50,046 bases of DNA, taken from positions 1 to 50,046 of IMG/VR virus record IMGVR_UViG_3300047994_000044; one strand, given 5' to 3'. Positions 32,683-41,416 of this stretch are shown in pieces. The translations under genes and the position numbers were made by a program. The notes below the pieces were generated by a model. It made no database searches. It saw nothing but the letters and a program-made list of their open reading frames with translations, and was not told where the DNA came from. Source of the stretch: a virus. Positions within the stretch are counted from its first letter, which is position 1. Each line of letters starts with the position of its first letter.

Positions 32683-33206
32683 CAGAGTTTGTAAATAGTC
32701 AACCAGAATTTTATGACGAGACAACAGATGTTCATAGATTGAACACTTTGCTTGACGACATTACTGCTAAGCGTTTTGTCGCTCCGATTCTTTTTGTTCA
32801 AGCTGTTCGCGGCGCTCTAGATCTTCACGGTATTACTCTTCCTCATATTGACATTGAAGGTAAAAACGGCATGACCCCAGAAGAGGGTCCAGCTATTTTA
32901 GCCGGTGTTACTAATCCTCTTGCTCCTGACATGTATGCAGCACCTTTTGATGGTGAATACATATTTCATGTCGAGGACGCGCATGGTGATATCAGTGACA
33001 TTTATTTGTACATGGTTTGCGATAAAGATTTTGAAGGTTTGTTTGAATGTTATGCACAGTTAGTCAACGAAGATGAGTTGTCTGAAGTCATGGAAATTGC
33101 TGATGATCGAGAGTATCCAGAAATTCCTGATGAAACACCGGCTCAAGTTATAGCTCGTAAGACCAAAGGTGAACGTGGTTTAGATGATGGTCCACCAGAC
33201 GTTTAA
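32679..33206 (+). CDS. Hypothetical acidic protein
   Basis: The 175-aa product is acidic, with mixed alpha/beta character (FVAPILFVQAVRGALDLHGI and GEYIFHVEDAHGDISDIYLY) and a Pro/Asp-rich end. Coupled to the 5'-nucleotidase gene by an ATGA overlap. No motif or family is recognised. Confidence 0.65.
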   Translation: MTEFVNSQPEFYDETTDVHRLNTLLDDITAKRFVAPILFVQAVRGALDLHGITLPHIDIEGKNGMTPEEGPAILAGVTNPLAPDMYAAPFDGEYIFHVEDAHGDISDIYLYMVCDKDFEGLFECYAQLVNEDELSEVMEIADDREYPEIPDETPAQVIARKTKGERGLDDGPPDV

Positions 33207-33218
33207 GTTGAATTTTAT

Positions 33219-33650
33219 ATGATCAATGACTTGACTGACGAGAATTACATTCTTTATGCAGCTAAAGCTTACGAAAAACCGTTTGCTATACAAGCTGAGT
33301 TTGATGAAGATTTGAATAGAATTTTGTACATCAAGCGATTGTTGACTAAGTATCATTCAACAGGTTTGTTGAAAGAACGACTTTTGTTGAATCATTTGAT
33401 TATATTTTATAATGTTTTTGGGATCGAAGCATCATCCAAATTACTTTGGTTGAAGTTAGATCAAAAAGATTGGCAGGTCATTAAGCCTTTTTTGTTGTTT
33501 TTGAATTTGCTACCTAAGCAGATCCAAGGTGTTCGCGGATTGACCATTGAAACGGACACCATAGGGTTGGATCAGAAAGTAGTTGAAATTTTAAGAGCAT
33601 TAAACAATGACCGAAATAAAGCAAAAGATTCTAGGCAAGACAGCCAGTAA
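33219..33650 (+). CDS. Conserved T4-like phage protein of unknown function
   Basis: The 143-aa helical protein resembles a small family widespread in T4-like phages with the pattern YAAKAYEKP, then LLLNHLIIFYNVFG near residue 65 and PFLLFLNLLP near 103. Function unknown. It overlaps the following gene by 44 bp. The start has little Shine-Dalgarno signal. Confidence 0.7.
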   Translation: MINDLTDENYILYAAKAYEKPFAIQAEFDEDLNRILYIKRLLTKYHSTGLLKERLLLNHLIIFYNVFGIEASSKLLWLKLDQKDWQVIKPFLLFLNLLPKQIQGVRGLTIETDTIGLDQKVVEILRALNNDRNKAKDSRQDSQ

Positions 33651-34095
33651 GAATTCCTCTCCTGTTTCTAATAAACAGAAAGCACAAAATACTCAAGCCG
33701 GTGGACCTACCATTGGTGGTGTAGCTGGTGTCGGTAAGCAAAAGACTGTCACTCGTCCAAATTCTTCTCGCCGCCCTAGTGTAGTCCACGGACACACTAC
33801 TGGACCATCTCCAACTGGTATTGGTGAAGGTAAAGAGTCTGAATATTCAGCAAATCGTCAATTACAAAACACAGTAAAGTCTAAAATGCAGCACAAACTA
33901 GACCCTAAGAACAAGGGCGGTGGTGATGATTATTTTTCATACAATGCTAAGAAAACAAATGTCAAAGAAAATGTTGCTATGTCAGTAGGTGGTGGCGCAG
34001 TAGCCGGTGTTGCACCAGCAGACGCAACAACTAATTATGCTTTTCAGATCAAAAAGAAAATTAAGAAAAATTCTCTTGAGCGTTACAAGAAATGA
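33607..34095 (+). CDS. Gly/Ser/Lys-rich phage protein
   Basis: 162 aa, largely disordered, with Gly-rich (GGPTIGGVAGVGKQK) and basic segments and a C-terminal MSVGGGAVAGVAPADATTN patch. It resembles other low-complexity virion-associated proteins of this phage type and the protein at 31277. The stop overlaps the endolysin start. No catalytic motif is visible. Confidence 0.55.
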   Translation: MTEIKQKILGKTASKNSSPVSNKQKAQNTQAGGPTIGGVAGVGKQKTVTRPNSSRRPSVVHGHTTGPSPTGIGEGKESEYSANRQLQNTVKSKMQHKLDPKNKGGGDDYFSYNAKKTNVKENVAMSVGGGAVAGVAPADATTNYAFQIKKKIKKNSLERYKK

Positions 34096-34571
34096 ATAGC
34101 CCATTAGTCGTAGCTAATCTACGCTCATTAATTCAATCAACTCTTACGCCAATCGGTTTATATTCACCTAACGCCGAAGAACTTTTGTTAGCTACTTGTG
34201 CTAATGAAAGTAATTTTGGCATGTATCGCGTTCAGGGTGGTGGTGGACCGGCTCGTGGAATCTTTCAAATGGAAGCTGAAGATTTTAACGATATTTGGAC
34301 AAATTACCTTGCTTATCACGCAACTCTTGCTTTTCAAATCAAGAACTATAATGGTGGGCATCAAGGCACAGCTGACGACATGATCTATAATGATCCATAT
34401 AGTGTTTGTATGGCTCGTATCCATTACGCACGTAAACCTGGCGCATTGCCGGATGCAAACAACATAGAAGCTATTTGGGCATACTATAAACAATGGTATA
34501 ACACCCCACAAGGCGCTGCTACCCACGATACTTTCATAGCAAAGTACAACCATTACGTTCTGGGTCAGTAA
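34092..34571 (+). CDS. Lysozyme/transglycosylase-like endolysin
   Basis: The 159-aa protein has CANESNFG near residues 36-43 followed by GGPARGIFQME near 53, the catalytic-Glu and GIFQ-type motifs of lysozyme-like lytic transglycosylases. It would cleave peptidoglycan. There is no signal peptide, so release needs a holin. The next genes encode membrane proteins and spanins, which fits a lysis cassette. Confidence 0.75.
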   Translation: MNSPLVVANLRSLIQSTLTPIGLYSPNAEELLLATCANESNFGMYRVQGGGGPARGIFQMEAEDFNDIWTNYLAYHATLAFQIKNYNGGHQGTADDMIYNDPYSVCMARIHYARKPGALPDANNIEAIWAYYKQWYNTPQGAATHDTFIAKYNHYVLGQ

Positions 34572-34582
34572 GTTACGGGACC

Positions 34583-34607
34583 CTAAATAACTCCTAGATT
34601 AGGAGTT
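34583..34607 (+). promoter_or_regulatory. TAAATA late-type box fused to a hairpin that hides the Shine-Dalgarno
   Basis: CTAAATA (34583-34589) is followed by AACTCCTA (34589-34596), loop GAT and TAGGAGTT (34600-34607). The AGGAG of the membrane gene at 34611 is inside the 3' arm. A late start about 7 nt after the box would fall at 34596 and remove the 5' arm. Confidence 0.7.
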
Positions 34608-34610
34608 GTC

Positions 34611-34895
34611 ATGTTTCGTTTATCCAAGCGTGTTATTAAAGATATTGTTACCGAAAAAGACGGTATATCATTCGATCCTGCCCGCATTTTGTGGGTTATG
34701 GGCACGCTCCTATTCTTTGGGCTAGTCATTTACACCACAATTTTATTACCATCATCATTCAACATGATCAATTTTGGTATGGCATTTGGTGGCATTCTTG
34801 CCGGTGGTGGCGCATCTATTAAAATTAAAGAAACGACAGAGCAACCATTATCAAATGGTGGTGATCAGGTCACTTCTGGTACGGAGAAGACATGA
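34611..34895 (+). CDS. Two-span membrane protein, candidate holin
   Basis: 94 aa with two hydrophobic segments, about residues 27-47 (ILWVMGTLLFFGLVIYTTIL) and 52-70 (MINFGMAFGGILAGGG), and a hydrophilic C-terminal tail. Size, topology and place between an endolysin and spanins make a class II-like holin likely. It has its own late-type box with a leader hairpin, which would delay expression as expected for lysis timing. Confidence 0.6.
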   Translation: MFRLSKRVIKDIVTEKDGISFDPARILWVMGTLLFFGLVIYTTILLPSSFNMINFGMAFGGILAGGGASIKIKETTEQPLSNGGDQVTSGTEKT

Positions 34896-35458
34896 GTATC
34901 TTAACTACGCTTCTTAAGGACGGTTTTGGCGCAGCTATCAAACTGATCCCATCCTACTATTTGATCGGTGCTGGAGTTATCCTATTGGGTGGTTTGCTAC
35001 TTTGGGGTAAAATTTGGTTTCATAACAAGGTTGAAGCTGAAGCACAAAAAGAGATTAACGCTTACATCGTTCAAAAGAACAAGGACGATGCTGAATTACA
35101 TGAGATATCAACTGGCGTAAACACTAAAGTACAAATTCAATACGTGGATAGAGTCAAAGTGATCACTAAAGTGGTTCATGACAATTCCGATGTTATTACT
35201 AAGAATGTTCCAGATATCAAGACTATCCTTAGCGAAGGTTGGGTTAGTTCGTTCAATTCATCCGTTCAAGGTCTAAACATTGATCCAACGGCAGCTGCTA
35301 ACACAACACCTTCTGGAGTTTCAGCTGTTGATGCGTTGAACGTCGATAATGCCAACTATGGTATCTGTCTTCAATACAAAGCAGTCGCACAAGGCTGGCA
35401 GGATTGGTACACGAAACAACAAGCCGCTGTAGCTGCACAGAACAAGAAGGACAAATAA
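34892..35458 (+). CDS. Inner-membrane spanin-like protein (Rz type)
   Basis: 188 aa with one membrane segment near residues 22-42 (YYLIGAGVILLGGLLLWGKI), then a charged periplasmic coiled-coil region and a C-terminal YGICLQYKAVAQGWQDWYTK, like the end of Rz proteins. The next gene encodes a small lipoprotein, the expected Rz1 partner. Together they would fuse the inner and outer membranes at lysis. Confidence 0.75.
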   Translation: MSILTTLLKDGFGAAIKLIPSYYLIGAGVILLGGLLLWGKIWFHNKVEAEAQKEINAYIVQKNKDDAELHEISTGVNTKVQIQYVDRVKVITKVVHDNSDVITKNVPDIKTILSEGWVSSFNSSVQGLNIDPTAAANTTPSGVSAVDALNVDNANYGICLQYKAVAQGWQDWYTKQQAAVAAQNKKDK

Positions 35459-35459
35459 A

Positions 35460-35639
35460 ATGAAAGGTCGTATTTTTTACTGGATGGTTTTTTCAATCTT
35501 GTTTTTGAGTTCTATCACAGGTTGTCAGACAACTAAACTTGTCCCTGTGTATACGATGCCAACGGCTCCTGCCAATTTGTTAGCACCATTACCAGATCTA
35601 CAAACTATTAAAAAACCTGGTGACCCTAATGCCAAGTAA
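35460..35639 (+). CDS. Outer-membrane lipoprotein spanin-like protein (Rz1 type)
   Basis: A 59-aa protein from ATG 35460 to TAA 35637-35639. A hydrophobic signal (FYWMVFSILFLSSITGC) ends in a lipobox SITGC, so Cys22 would be lipidated. The mature part is proline-rich, as in o-spanins. It overlaps both neighbours. The lipoprotein implies a host with an outer membrane. Confidence 0.8.
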   Translation: MKGRIFYWMVFSILFLSSITGCQTTKLVPVYTMPTAPANLLAPLPDLQTIKKPGDPNAK

Positions 35640-36144
35640 TGAACTAGAACGCATTCATACTTTGGAGACAGGTGTTGCTGTTCTAAGCAAAGATAGTTCC
35701 ATTCAAACCAAATCATTGGAAAAAATGGAAGATGTAATCGATAGGGCAGAAACCCATATCGAGGCATTGAATCGTAATATCATTATCTATGAGGACCGCT
35801 TAAGGACACAGGAAAAAATAAACATGAATGTCGAACAATCTCTTAAAGATATCAACCAAAAGCTTGATAATTTCATGGTTGAAATTGAAGAGAAAATCGA
35901 TAACCAGGACGAGAAACGTAGGGAGTTCCTAGAGGAACTTAAGAAAGATCTTATTGTTGAAATTCAGGCAAGCGCACCAAAACCTGAAATAGTAGATCCT
36001 AAAGATGATGGAAAGTTCAAAGTCTTTAAATTTCTTGTGGACAATTGGAAATACATTGCTTTTGCAACGGCTATCCTTGGTGGTTTGATGTTCCACAAAT
36101 GGGGATTGCTGACATCATTGTTAGGTATAACTGCCAACGGCTAA
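35629..36144 (+). CDS. Coiled-coil protein with C-terminal membrane anchor
   Basis: 171 aa: a long charged coiled coil (about residues 1-110) and a C-terminal hydrophobic segment near 145-165 (YIAFATAILGGLMFHKWGLL). The layout is like XhlA-type phage membrane proteins that assist lysis. The ATG at 35629 is preferred over a GTG at 35620. It is the last gene of the lysis block and is followed by the primase promoter. Confidence 0.65.
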   Translation: MPSNELERIHTLETGVAVLSKDSSIQTKSLEKMEDVIDRAETHIEALNRNIIIYEDRLRTQEKINMNVEQSLKDINQKLDNFMVEIEEKIDNQDEKRREFLEELKKDLIVEIQASAPKPEIVDPKDDGKFKVFKFLVDNWKYIAFATAILGGLMFHKWGLLTSLLGITANG

Positions 36145-36173
36145 TTGAGTATTAAAGAAATTTATCATATCAT
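36145..36173 (+). promoter_or_regulatory. Promoter TTGAGT-N17-TATCAT placing +1 on the primase ATG
   Basis: TTGAGT (36145-36150) and TATCAT (36168-36173) are separated by exactly 17 bp. The predicted start is 36180, the A of the ATG. No Shine-Dalgarno is present, which suggests a leaderless mRNA. Confidence 0.6.
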
Positions 36174-36179
36174 GTTGTG

Positions 36180-37226
36180 ATGAGCCTATATCTTGATCGT
36201 AAATACCTGCTTTTAACTTCTGCAAGACTTCAACTTTTCAAAGAAAAATCTACAGACCTATACAACTTTCGTTGTCCGTTTTGTGGTGATTCTAAGAAAA
36301 ATGCGTTGAAGGCTCGCGGCTACGTATTCAAGGCTCAGGACTATAACGGGTATGGGTACAAATGTTGGAACTGTAACGTCAGTACCAACTTTCACAATTT
36401 TCTAAAATTTCTAGATCCATTGATGTACAAAGATTACGTCATGGAAAAATTTGAAGCAGATGGTAAATATAATGTAGTTGGGCAAACTCCTGTCTCTGAA
36501 CCAACAGAAGAATTGAAATTAGATCACAATCCAGTTGGATTACATCATATTGATCTTCCTAGAATAGTGGATCTTCCTGAAGATCATTTTGCTCGTGCCT
36601 ACATCGCGGCTCGTCAAATTCCAGTTGAATTTTGGGAAGAGATTTTCTTTGCTGATGATTTCAAAATGTTTTTGGATGAAACTTTTCCATGGCACGGCAA
36701 AGATAAAATAAAAGAAAATGATCCTCGTGTTGTATTTTTCTACACTGATAGGGCAGGATACATTGTGAACGTGTGTGGACGCTCATTTCAGGCCGATCCA
36801 AAACAGAGATACCTTAAAGTAAAAGTTGCCGAATATCGTAAGGTATTTAATATAAATCGAGTTGATTTTGGGAAGAAAGTTTATCTTACCGAAGGCGAGT
36901 TCGATAGTATGTTTTTGCCTAACGCAATTGCTTCTGGTGACTCTAATTTGAATGGTACAGCTAAATGGGTATACGAAACTTTTGGTGTTTATCCGGTGTT
37001 GGTATTCGATAAAGAGCCACGTAACAAACAATTGGTTAATATCATTGAAGATTCAATTGACGAAGGTTTTGATGTGTGTCTTTTACCTGAATCGTTTCCA
37101 GGCAAAGATATCAATGAAGCATTTCTTTCTGGAATGACTACTTTACAAATTCAAGAAATGATTGATGAAAACACTTTTAGAGGATTAGAAGCTCAATTAA
37201 AAATGAGTTCTTGGAAAAAATGCTAA
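36180..37226 (+). CDS. 61: gp61-like DNA primase
   Basis: The 348-aa primase (T4 gp61 about 342 aa) has an N-terminal zinc-binding module CPFC near residues 31-34 and CWNC near 61-64, and a Toprim domain with YLTEGEFDSM near 236-245 and VFDKEPR near 280. It makes RNA primers for lagging-strand synthesis with the gp41 helicase. The ATG at 36180 is chosen over a GTG one codon earlier. It overlaps the next gene by 7 bp. Confidence 0.9.
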   Translation: MSLYLDRKYLLLTSARLQLFKEKSTDLYNFRCPFCGDSKKNALKARGYVFKAQDYNGYGYKCWNCNVSTNFHNFLKFLDPLMYKDYVMEKFEADGKYNVVGQTPVSEPTEELKLDHNPVGLHHIDLPRIVDLPEDHFARAYIAARQIPVEFWEEIFFADDFKMFLDETFPWHGKDKIKENDPRVVFFYTDRAGYIVNVCGRSFQADPKQRYLKVKVAEYRKVFNINRVDFGKKVYLTEGEFDSMFLPNAIASGDSNLNGTAKWVYETFGVYPVLVFDKEPRNKQLVNIIEDSIDEGFDVCLLPESFPGKDINEAFLSGMTTLQIQEMIDENTFRGLEAQLKMSSWKKC

Positions 37227-37948
37227 AACAAATAGTCAATCCCTTTGTTTATGAAGAAGTAGAAAATCTTCAGCAAGTTGCTCCAACTATTACACCGTGG
37301 TTGCATACTACGTATTCGCAAAAATACGAGGATATAATCGTGATGTCTTTGTTAGATGCTTATGCCATGAGAAGCGGCCCACTGAGTTTTGGTTATGTGG
37401 AGATAGGTGCAAATCATCCTATAGCAACTAGTTCAACTTATCTTATAAGACAGAAATACGGTTCTCGTGGAATTTTAGTCGAACCTAATCCTAAACTTGC
37501 TGCTGATTTAAGAAAATTCAGAGAAGGTGATACGGTTGTCGAAGCAGCATGTGTTGCTGATGATTCTACTCACATGGATATGGTTATTTGTGATGAAGCT
37601 AATGAGTTATCTAGTACAGATCCAGATTTTATACAAAGATTCATGAACAAGGGTTTGAAATCTTTTGAAAGAAGAGTGAAAGCCGTTAACATTAATGAAA
37701 TTATGGAAATGGCTAATAACAGGTATCAATTGTTCTATCTGTCGATAGATGTTGAAGGTCCAGACGTAGAAATTTTGGCTGCGATAAACTATAATGCTTA
37801 TAGGCCATTCATAATTCAGATCGAAGTCAGTGAGACTATAAAACCTGGAAATGGCTTAAAAATAAGGCAAATTATGGAGAGTACTGGTTACTTGTTTATA
37901 GCTAACACCTACATCAATTATGTTTTTATTGATGCCGAAAGATTATAA
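37220..37948 (+). CDS. FkbM-family methyltransferase
   Basis: The 242-aa protein shows the FkbM fold: GYVEIGANHPIATSSTYLI near residue 55, GILVEPNPKLAADLR near 80 (SAM-binding acidic residue) and YLSIDVEGPDVEIL near 170. These enzymes usually methylate sugars or small molecules. A link to the glycosyltransferase-like genes at 11957 and 22032 is possible. The ATG at 37220 is used, and a TTG at 37211 is an alternative. Confidence 0.82.
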   Translation: MLKQIVNPFVYEEVENLQQVAPTITPWLHTTYSQKYEDIIVMSLLDAYAMRSGPLSFGYVEIGANHPIATSSTYLIRQKYGSRGILVEPNPKLAADLRKFREGDTVVEAACVADDSTHMDMVICDEANELSSTDPDFIQRFMNKGLKSFERRVKAVNINEIMEMANNRYQLFYLSIDVEGPDVEILAAINYNAYRPFIIQIEVSETIKPGNGLKIRQIMESTGYLFIANTYINYVFIDAERL

Positions 37949-37957
37949 GGAATGAAG

Positions 37958-38650
37958 ATGCAAGACAAAATTGAAGTATTGAATGGCGGTTACGTTCGTT
38001 TAGTTGATCACATGGGTAATGATTTATCTATAGTTCGTTCTGCTCGCGTATCATACGACGCTGATTGGCGTGAACCTGAAGGTGATGAAGCTATTGGTAA
38101 AGATGCTAAGCTGATTCATTATTTGATGAAGAACCACCATACATCTCCTTTTGAATCTGTGACATTTACGTTCGAAGTAAAGGCACCAATTTTTGTGTTT
38201 AGACAATGGCATCGTCATCGCACATGGTCATACAATGAAGTCAGTGCCCGATACACTGAATTAGATATGGGTTACTATGTTCCTGAATTGGAGCAGATCA
38301 CTACACAATCATCATCTAACAAACAAATGCGTACAAATGAACAAAACCCATTTGCTGAAATGGCTAGGATTATGATTGATACTCAATGTAATGCAGCTTT
38401 TGTAGCATACAAAGGTATGATCGATAGAGGCATTCCTCGTGAGTTAGCTCGTGGTGTTCTCCCTGTGAATTCTTATTCAAAAATGTTTGCTACTGTAAAT
38501 CTTCATAATCTATTAAACAATTTTATCGTTCTTCGTGATCACGATCATGCCCAACATGAAGTGAGAGTTTATGCTCAAGCTATGAAAGAATTAATTAAGC
38601 CAATTGTTCCAGTTACGATAGCTGCGTTCGATGAGTTGAGGAATCAATAA
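37958..38650 (+). CDS. thyX: ThyX flavin-dependent thymidylate synthase
   Basis: The 230-aa protein carries the ThyX motif RHRTWSYNEVSARY near residues 87-100, plus FVFRQW before it. It converts dUMP to dTMP with reduced flavin and methylenetetrahydrofolate. The ATG at 37958 is spaced correctly from AAGGA (37948-37952); an ATG at 37952 lies on top of it. It precedes the ribonucleotide reductase and fits with the deaminase fusion that supplies dUMP. Confidence 0.93.
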   Translation: MQDKIEVLNGGYVRLVDHMGNDLSIVRSARVSYDADWREPEGDEAIGKDAKLIHYLMKNHHTSPFESVTFTFEVKAPIFVFRQWHRHRTWSYNEVSARYTELDMGYYVPELEQITTQSSSNKQMRTNEQNPFAEMARIMIDTQCNAAFVAYKGMIDRGIPRELARGVLPVNSYSKMFATVNLHNLLNNFIVLRDHDHAQHEVRVYAQAMKELIKPIVPVTIAAFDELRNQ

Positions 38651-38713
38651 CTTCCATCTTAATTTTTTCACGCACCTATATAACCATCACCAAAACAATA
38701 CAAAGGAACAATC

Positions 38714-40645
38714 ATGGCGGTTGAGTTGCCTACCATTTATCAACAGTTTATTCATGTCGGTCATTACGCTCGTTACCGCGACGATTTAGGAAGAAGAGAA
38801 ACCTGGGAAGAAACTGTAGATCGCTACATAGATTTTTTTAAGGCTCGCACCAAAACAGGTTCAAGAAAGATTCCATGGGACGAACTTCGTTCAGCTATTT
38901 TGAATCTTGAAGTTATGCCATCTATGAGATCTTTGATGACTGCTGGTCCTGCTTTAGAGAAGGATCAAGTTGCTGGTTATAATTGCTCATACCTTCCAAT
39001 CGATAGTCAAAAAGCATTTGATGAAATCATGTATTTGCTTAGCTGTGGTTGCGGTGTTGGATTTAGTGTTGAATCTCGTTACACAAATAAACTTCCTGAG
39101 GTACCAGATGAACTCCACGAAACAGATACCACCGTTGTCTTTAAGGACTCCAAACTTGGATGGGCATCTGGCTTTCGTGAATTTATATCACTCCTATATT
39201 CTGGAAAGATTGCGAAATGGGATGTCAGTCTCTTGCGCCCAGCTGGTGCTAGGCTCAAAACTTTTGGAGGAAGAGCTAGCGGACCAGAACCATTAGTGGA
39301 TCTTTTGAAATTTGCGATCATTTTGTTCAACAAAGCTAAAGGTCGTAAACTGACGCCAATTGAGTGTCATGATCTTGTCTGTAAAGTTGCTGATGTAATC
39401 GTGTCCGGTGGTGTCCGTCGTTCTGCTTTGATTAGCCTCACTGATTTGAATGACGATAAAATGCGTCTATCCAAGTCAGGTAACTGGTGGCTCGATAACA
39501 ATCAGCGCGCACTTGCCAATATCAGCGCAGTCTATGAAGATAAGCCGGATATAGGTACGTTCATGGCTGAATGGTTGGCTCTTTACAATTCTCATTCTGG
39601 TGAGCGAGGAATTTTTTCTCGTAAGGCATCACAGCTTATTGCTGCACAGTATGGTCGTCGTGATCCGGATATAGACTACGGTACTAACCCATGTTCTGAA
39701 ATCATTCTTCGTCCATATCAGTTTTGTAACTTGACCGAAGTGGTTGTTCGAGCAACTGACACCAAAGAAGACTTGTCTCGTAAGGTGCGTTTGGCGACGA
39801 TCCTTGGAACATTGCAGAGTACGGTATCTGACTTTCGCTACATCAACAAGAAGTGGAAAAAGAACACCGAAGAAGAAAGATTGTTGGGTGTTAGCTTGAC
39901 TGGCATCATGGATCATTCTTTATTGAATGGTAATGATTATGGCCCGTTTCCTGGTGCTGGATTGACAGGCCGAATCAACGCAAACCTTGCTCCGACATTG
40001 AAAGATTTGCGTGAATTAGCAGTGAAGACCAACATTGAATTTGCTGATTACTTGGATATCGAACATTCAGCAGCTATTACATGCGTCAAGCCATCTGGCA
40101 CTGTCTCTCAGCTGGTTGATTCTGCATCTGGAATTCACCCACGTTACGCTCCGTACTATATACGTAGAGTAAGACTTGGAAAAACCGATCCACTGGGTCA
40201 GTTCATGATGGACAACGGTTACAAGGCTGAAGAGGATTTCTACAACAAGTCTTCATGGGTATTTTCATTCCCAATGAAAGCACCTGAAGGTAGTAGATTT
40301 GTTAAAGATATGACTGCTATTCAGCAGCTTGAACATTGGCTTGTTTTTCAAGACAACTGGTGTGAACACAAGCCATCAATAACCGTATATGTTGGTGAAG
40401 ATGAATGGCTAGAAGTTGGTTCTTGGGTTTACAAACATATTGATAGATTATCAGGTGTTTCATTCTTGCCAAGAGACACCGGTACTTACCGTCAGGCTCC
40501 GTATGAGGAAATTGATGAAGCCAAGTACAATGAATTGTTAGCTACTCAAAACGTTAATTTTGATTGGAAGCAATTCAAAGAAGAGCAAGACAATACTGAA
40601 AATACAAAAACACTTGCATGTGTAAGCGGTGTTTGCGAACTTTAA
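38714..40645 (+). CDS. nrdJ: NrdJ class II (B12-dependent) ribonucleotide reductase
   Basis: The 643-aa protein is a class II ribonucleotide reductase that uses adenosylcobalamin for its radical, so no NrdB subunit is needed. Visible are GYNCSYLP near residue 90 (redox Cys), GCGVGFSVESR near 112, VSGGVRRSALISL, NPCSEIILRPYQFCNLTE near 326 (active-site Cys), KPSGTVSQL near 458 and a C-terminal CVSGVC pair (637-642) that recycles the disulfide. It makes deoxynucleotides for phage DNA. No intron or intein interrupts it. Confidence 0.93.
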   Translation: MAVELPTIYQQFIHVGHYARYRDDLGRRETWEETVDRYIDFFKARTKTGSRKIPWDELRSAILNLEVMPSMRSLMTAGPALEKDQVAGYNCSYLPIDSQKAFDEIMYLLSCGCGVGFSVESRYTNKLPEVPDELHETDTTVVFKDSKLGWASGFREFISLLYSGKIAKWDVSLLRPAGARLKTFGGRASGPEPLVDLLKFAIILFNKAKGRKLTPIECHDLVCKVADVIVSGGVRRSALISLTDLNDDKMRLSKSGNWWLDNNQRALANISAVYEDKPDIGTFMAEWLALYNSHSGERGIFSRKASQLIAAQYGRRDPDIDYGTNPCSEIILRPYQFCNLTEVVVRATDTKEDLSRKVRLATILGTLQSTVSDFRYINKKWKKNTEEERLLGVSLTGIMDHSLLNGNDYGPFPGAGLTGRINANLAPTLKDLRELAVKTNIEFADYLDIEHSAAITCVKPSGTVSQLVDSASGIHPRYAPYYIRRVRLGKTDPLGQFMMDNGYKAEEDFYNKSSWVFSFPMKAPEGSRFVKDMTAIQQLEHWLVFQDNWCEHKPSITVYVGEDEWLEVGSWVYKHIDRLSGVSFLPRDTGTYRQAPYEEIDEAKYNELLATQNVNFDWKQFKEEQDNTENTKTLACVSGVCEL

Positions 40646-40654
40646 GGATAAATT

Positions 40655-40849
40655 ATGGCAATTGAAAAGAAAAAGAGTCTCAGCATCATCTGTGAGAATT
40701 GTGACTCAGAATACACGATTAGGTTTGCTAAGCATGGTGTCTCTGGTGACCCATCACATTGTGCATTCTGTGGTGAAACAATTGAAGAGGCAGATAACGC
40801 TGACGAAGACGAGGAATTTGATAGTTATCGTTCAGACGATGACGAATAA
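40655..40849 (+). CDS. Zinc-ribbon protein with acidic tail
   Basis: 64 aa with CENC near residues 13-16 and CAFC near 36-39, a two-CxxC zinc ribbon, then an acidic tail (EEADNADEDEEFDS). The start has an AAGGAT site. It overlaps the resolvase gene by 11 bp. Such proteins may bind nucleic acid or RNA polymerase. No target is evident. Confidence 0.75.
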   Translation: MAIEKKKSLSIICENCDSEYTIRFAKHGVSGDPSHCAFCGETIEEADNADEDEEFDSYRSDDDE

Positions 40850-41387
40850 GATATCTTTCGATTACTCTATGACTTCACCGGCAATGTGCATCGCTCCAGA
40901 TGCCACATGGGCCAATGCTAAGATCTGGTTTCTTTCTGACAAGAAAAAACATGAAGATGTGTTCTTGAACGGTAAGATTATCGGATCTCAGCATTTTGAT
41001 TGGTTTACACCAGAGCAACGTCACAACAATATCAGTAACCATTTCATCAGGATTGCTAGCAAGGAAGCTGCCAATGCTGAAACCTACATTGAAAATTACA
41101 GTATGGGTTCGAAAGGAATGGTGTTTCAAATTGGTGAAAATACAGGACTTCTAAAACACAAACTATGGACGCTTGATCACAAATTATTTTTAGTCCCACC
41201 TACAGTCTTGAAAAAATTTGCTACCGGTAAAGGCAATGCTGATAAAATCCAAATGCACGAAGCTTTCGTCAAAGAAACCGGTGCGGACTTATCAATTCTA
41301 GGAAAGCCAGGAACCAATCCAACATCTGACATAATAGACGCCTGGTACCTGATCAAATACGCCTTTACTATTAAGGAATCAAAGTAG
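40839..41387 (+). CDS. RuvC/RNase H-fold resolvase-like protein
   Basis: The 182-aa protein starts ISFDYSMTSPAMCI, the first strand with catalytic Asp of RuvC-like nucleases, and ends with SDIIDAWYLIKYAF near residue 162, the paired acidic residues of the last helix. It probably cleaves Holliday junctions. That leaves the two endonuclease VII-like proteins of this window free to be mobile elements. The start at 40839 is the ATG inside the preceding gene's end. Confidence 0.7.
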   Translation: MTNKISFDYSMTSPAMCIAPDATWANAKIWFLSDKKKHEDVFLNGKIIGSQHFDWFTPEQRHNNISNHFIRIASKEAANAETYIENYSMGSKGMVFQIGENTGLLKHKLWTLDHKLFLVPPTVLKKFATGKGNADKIQMHEAFVKETGADLSILGKPGTNPTSDIIDAWYLIKYAFTIKESK

Positions 41388-41416
41388 ATAATAGGGTGAC
41401 TTATTAAGGAGATCCT

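Noticed and set aside
38714-40645. Intein or split in nrdJ
   Set aside because: Phage reductases often carry inteins, but this one has normal length and continuous motifs.
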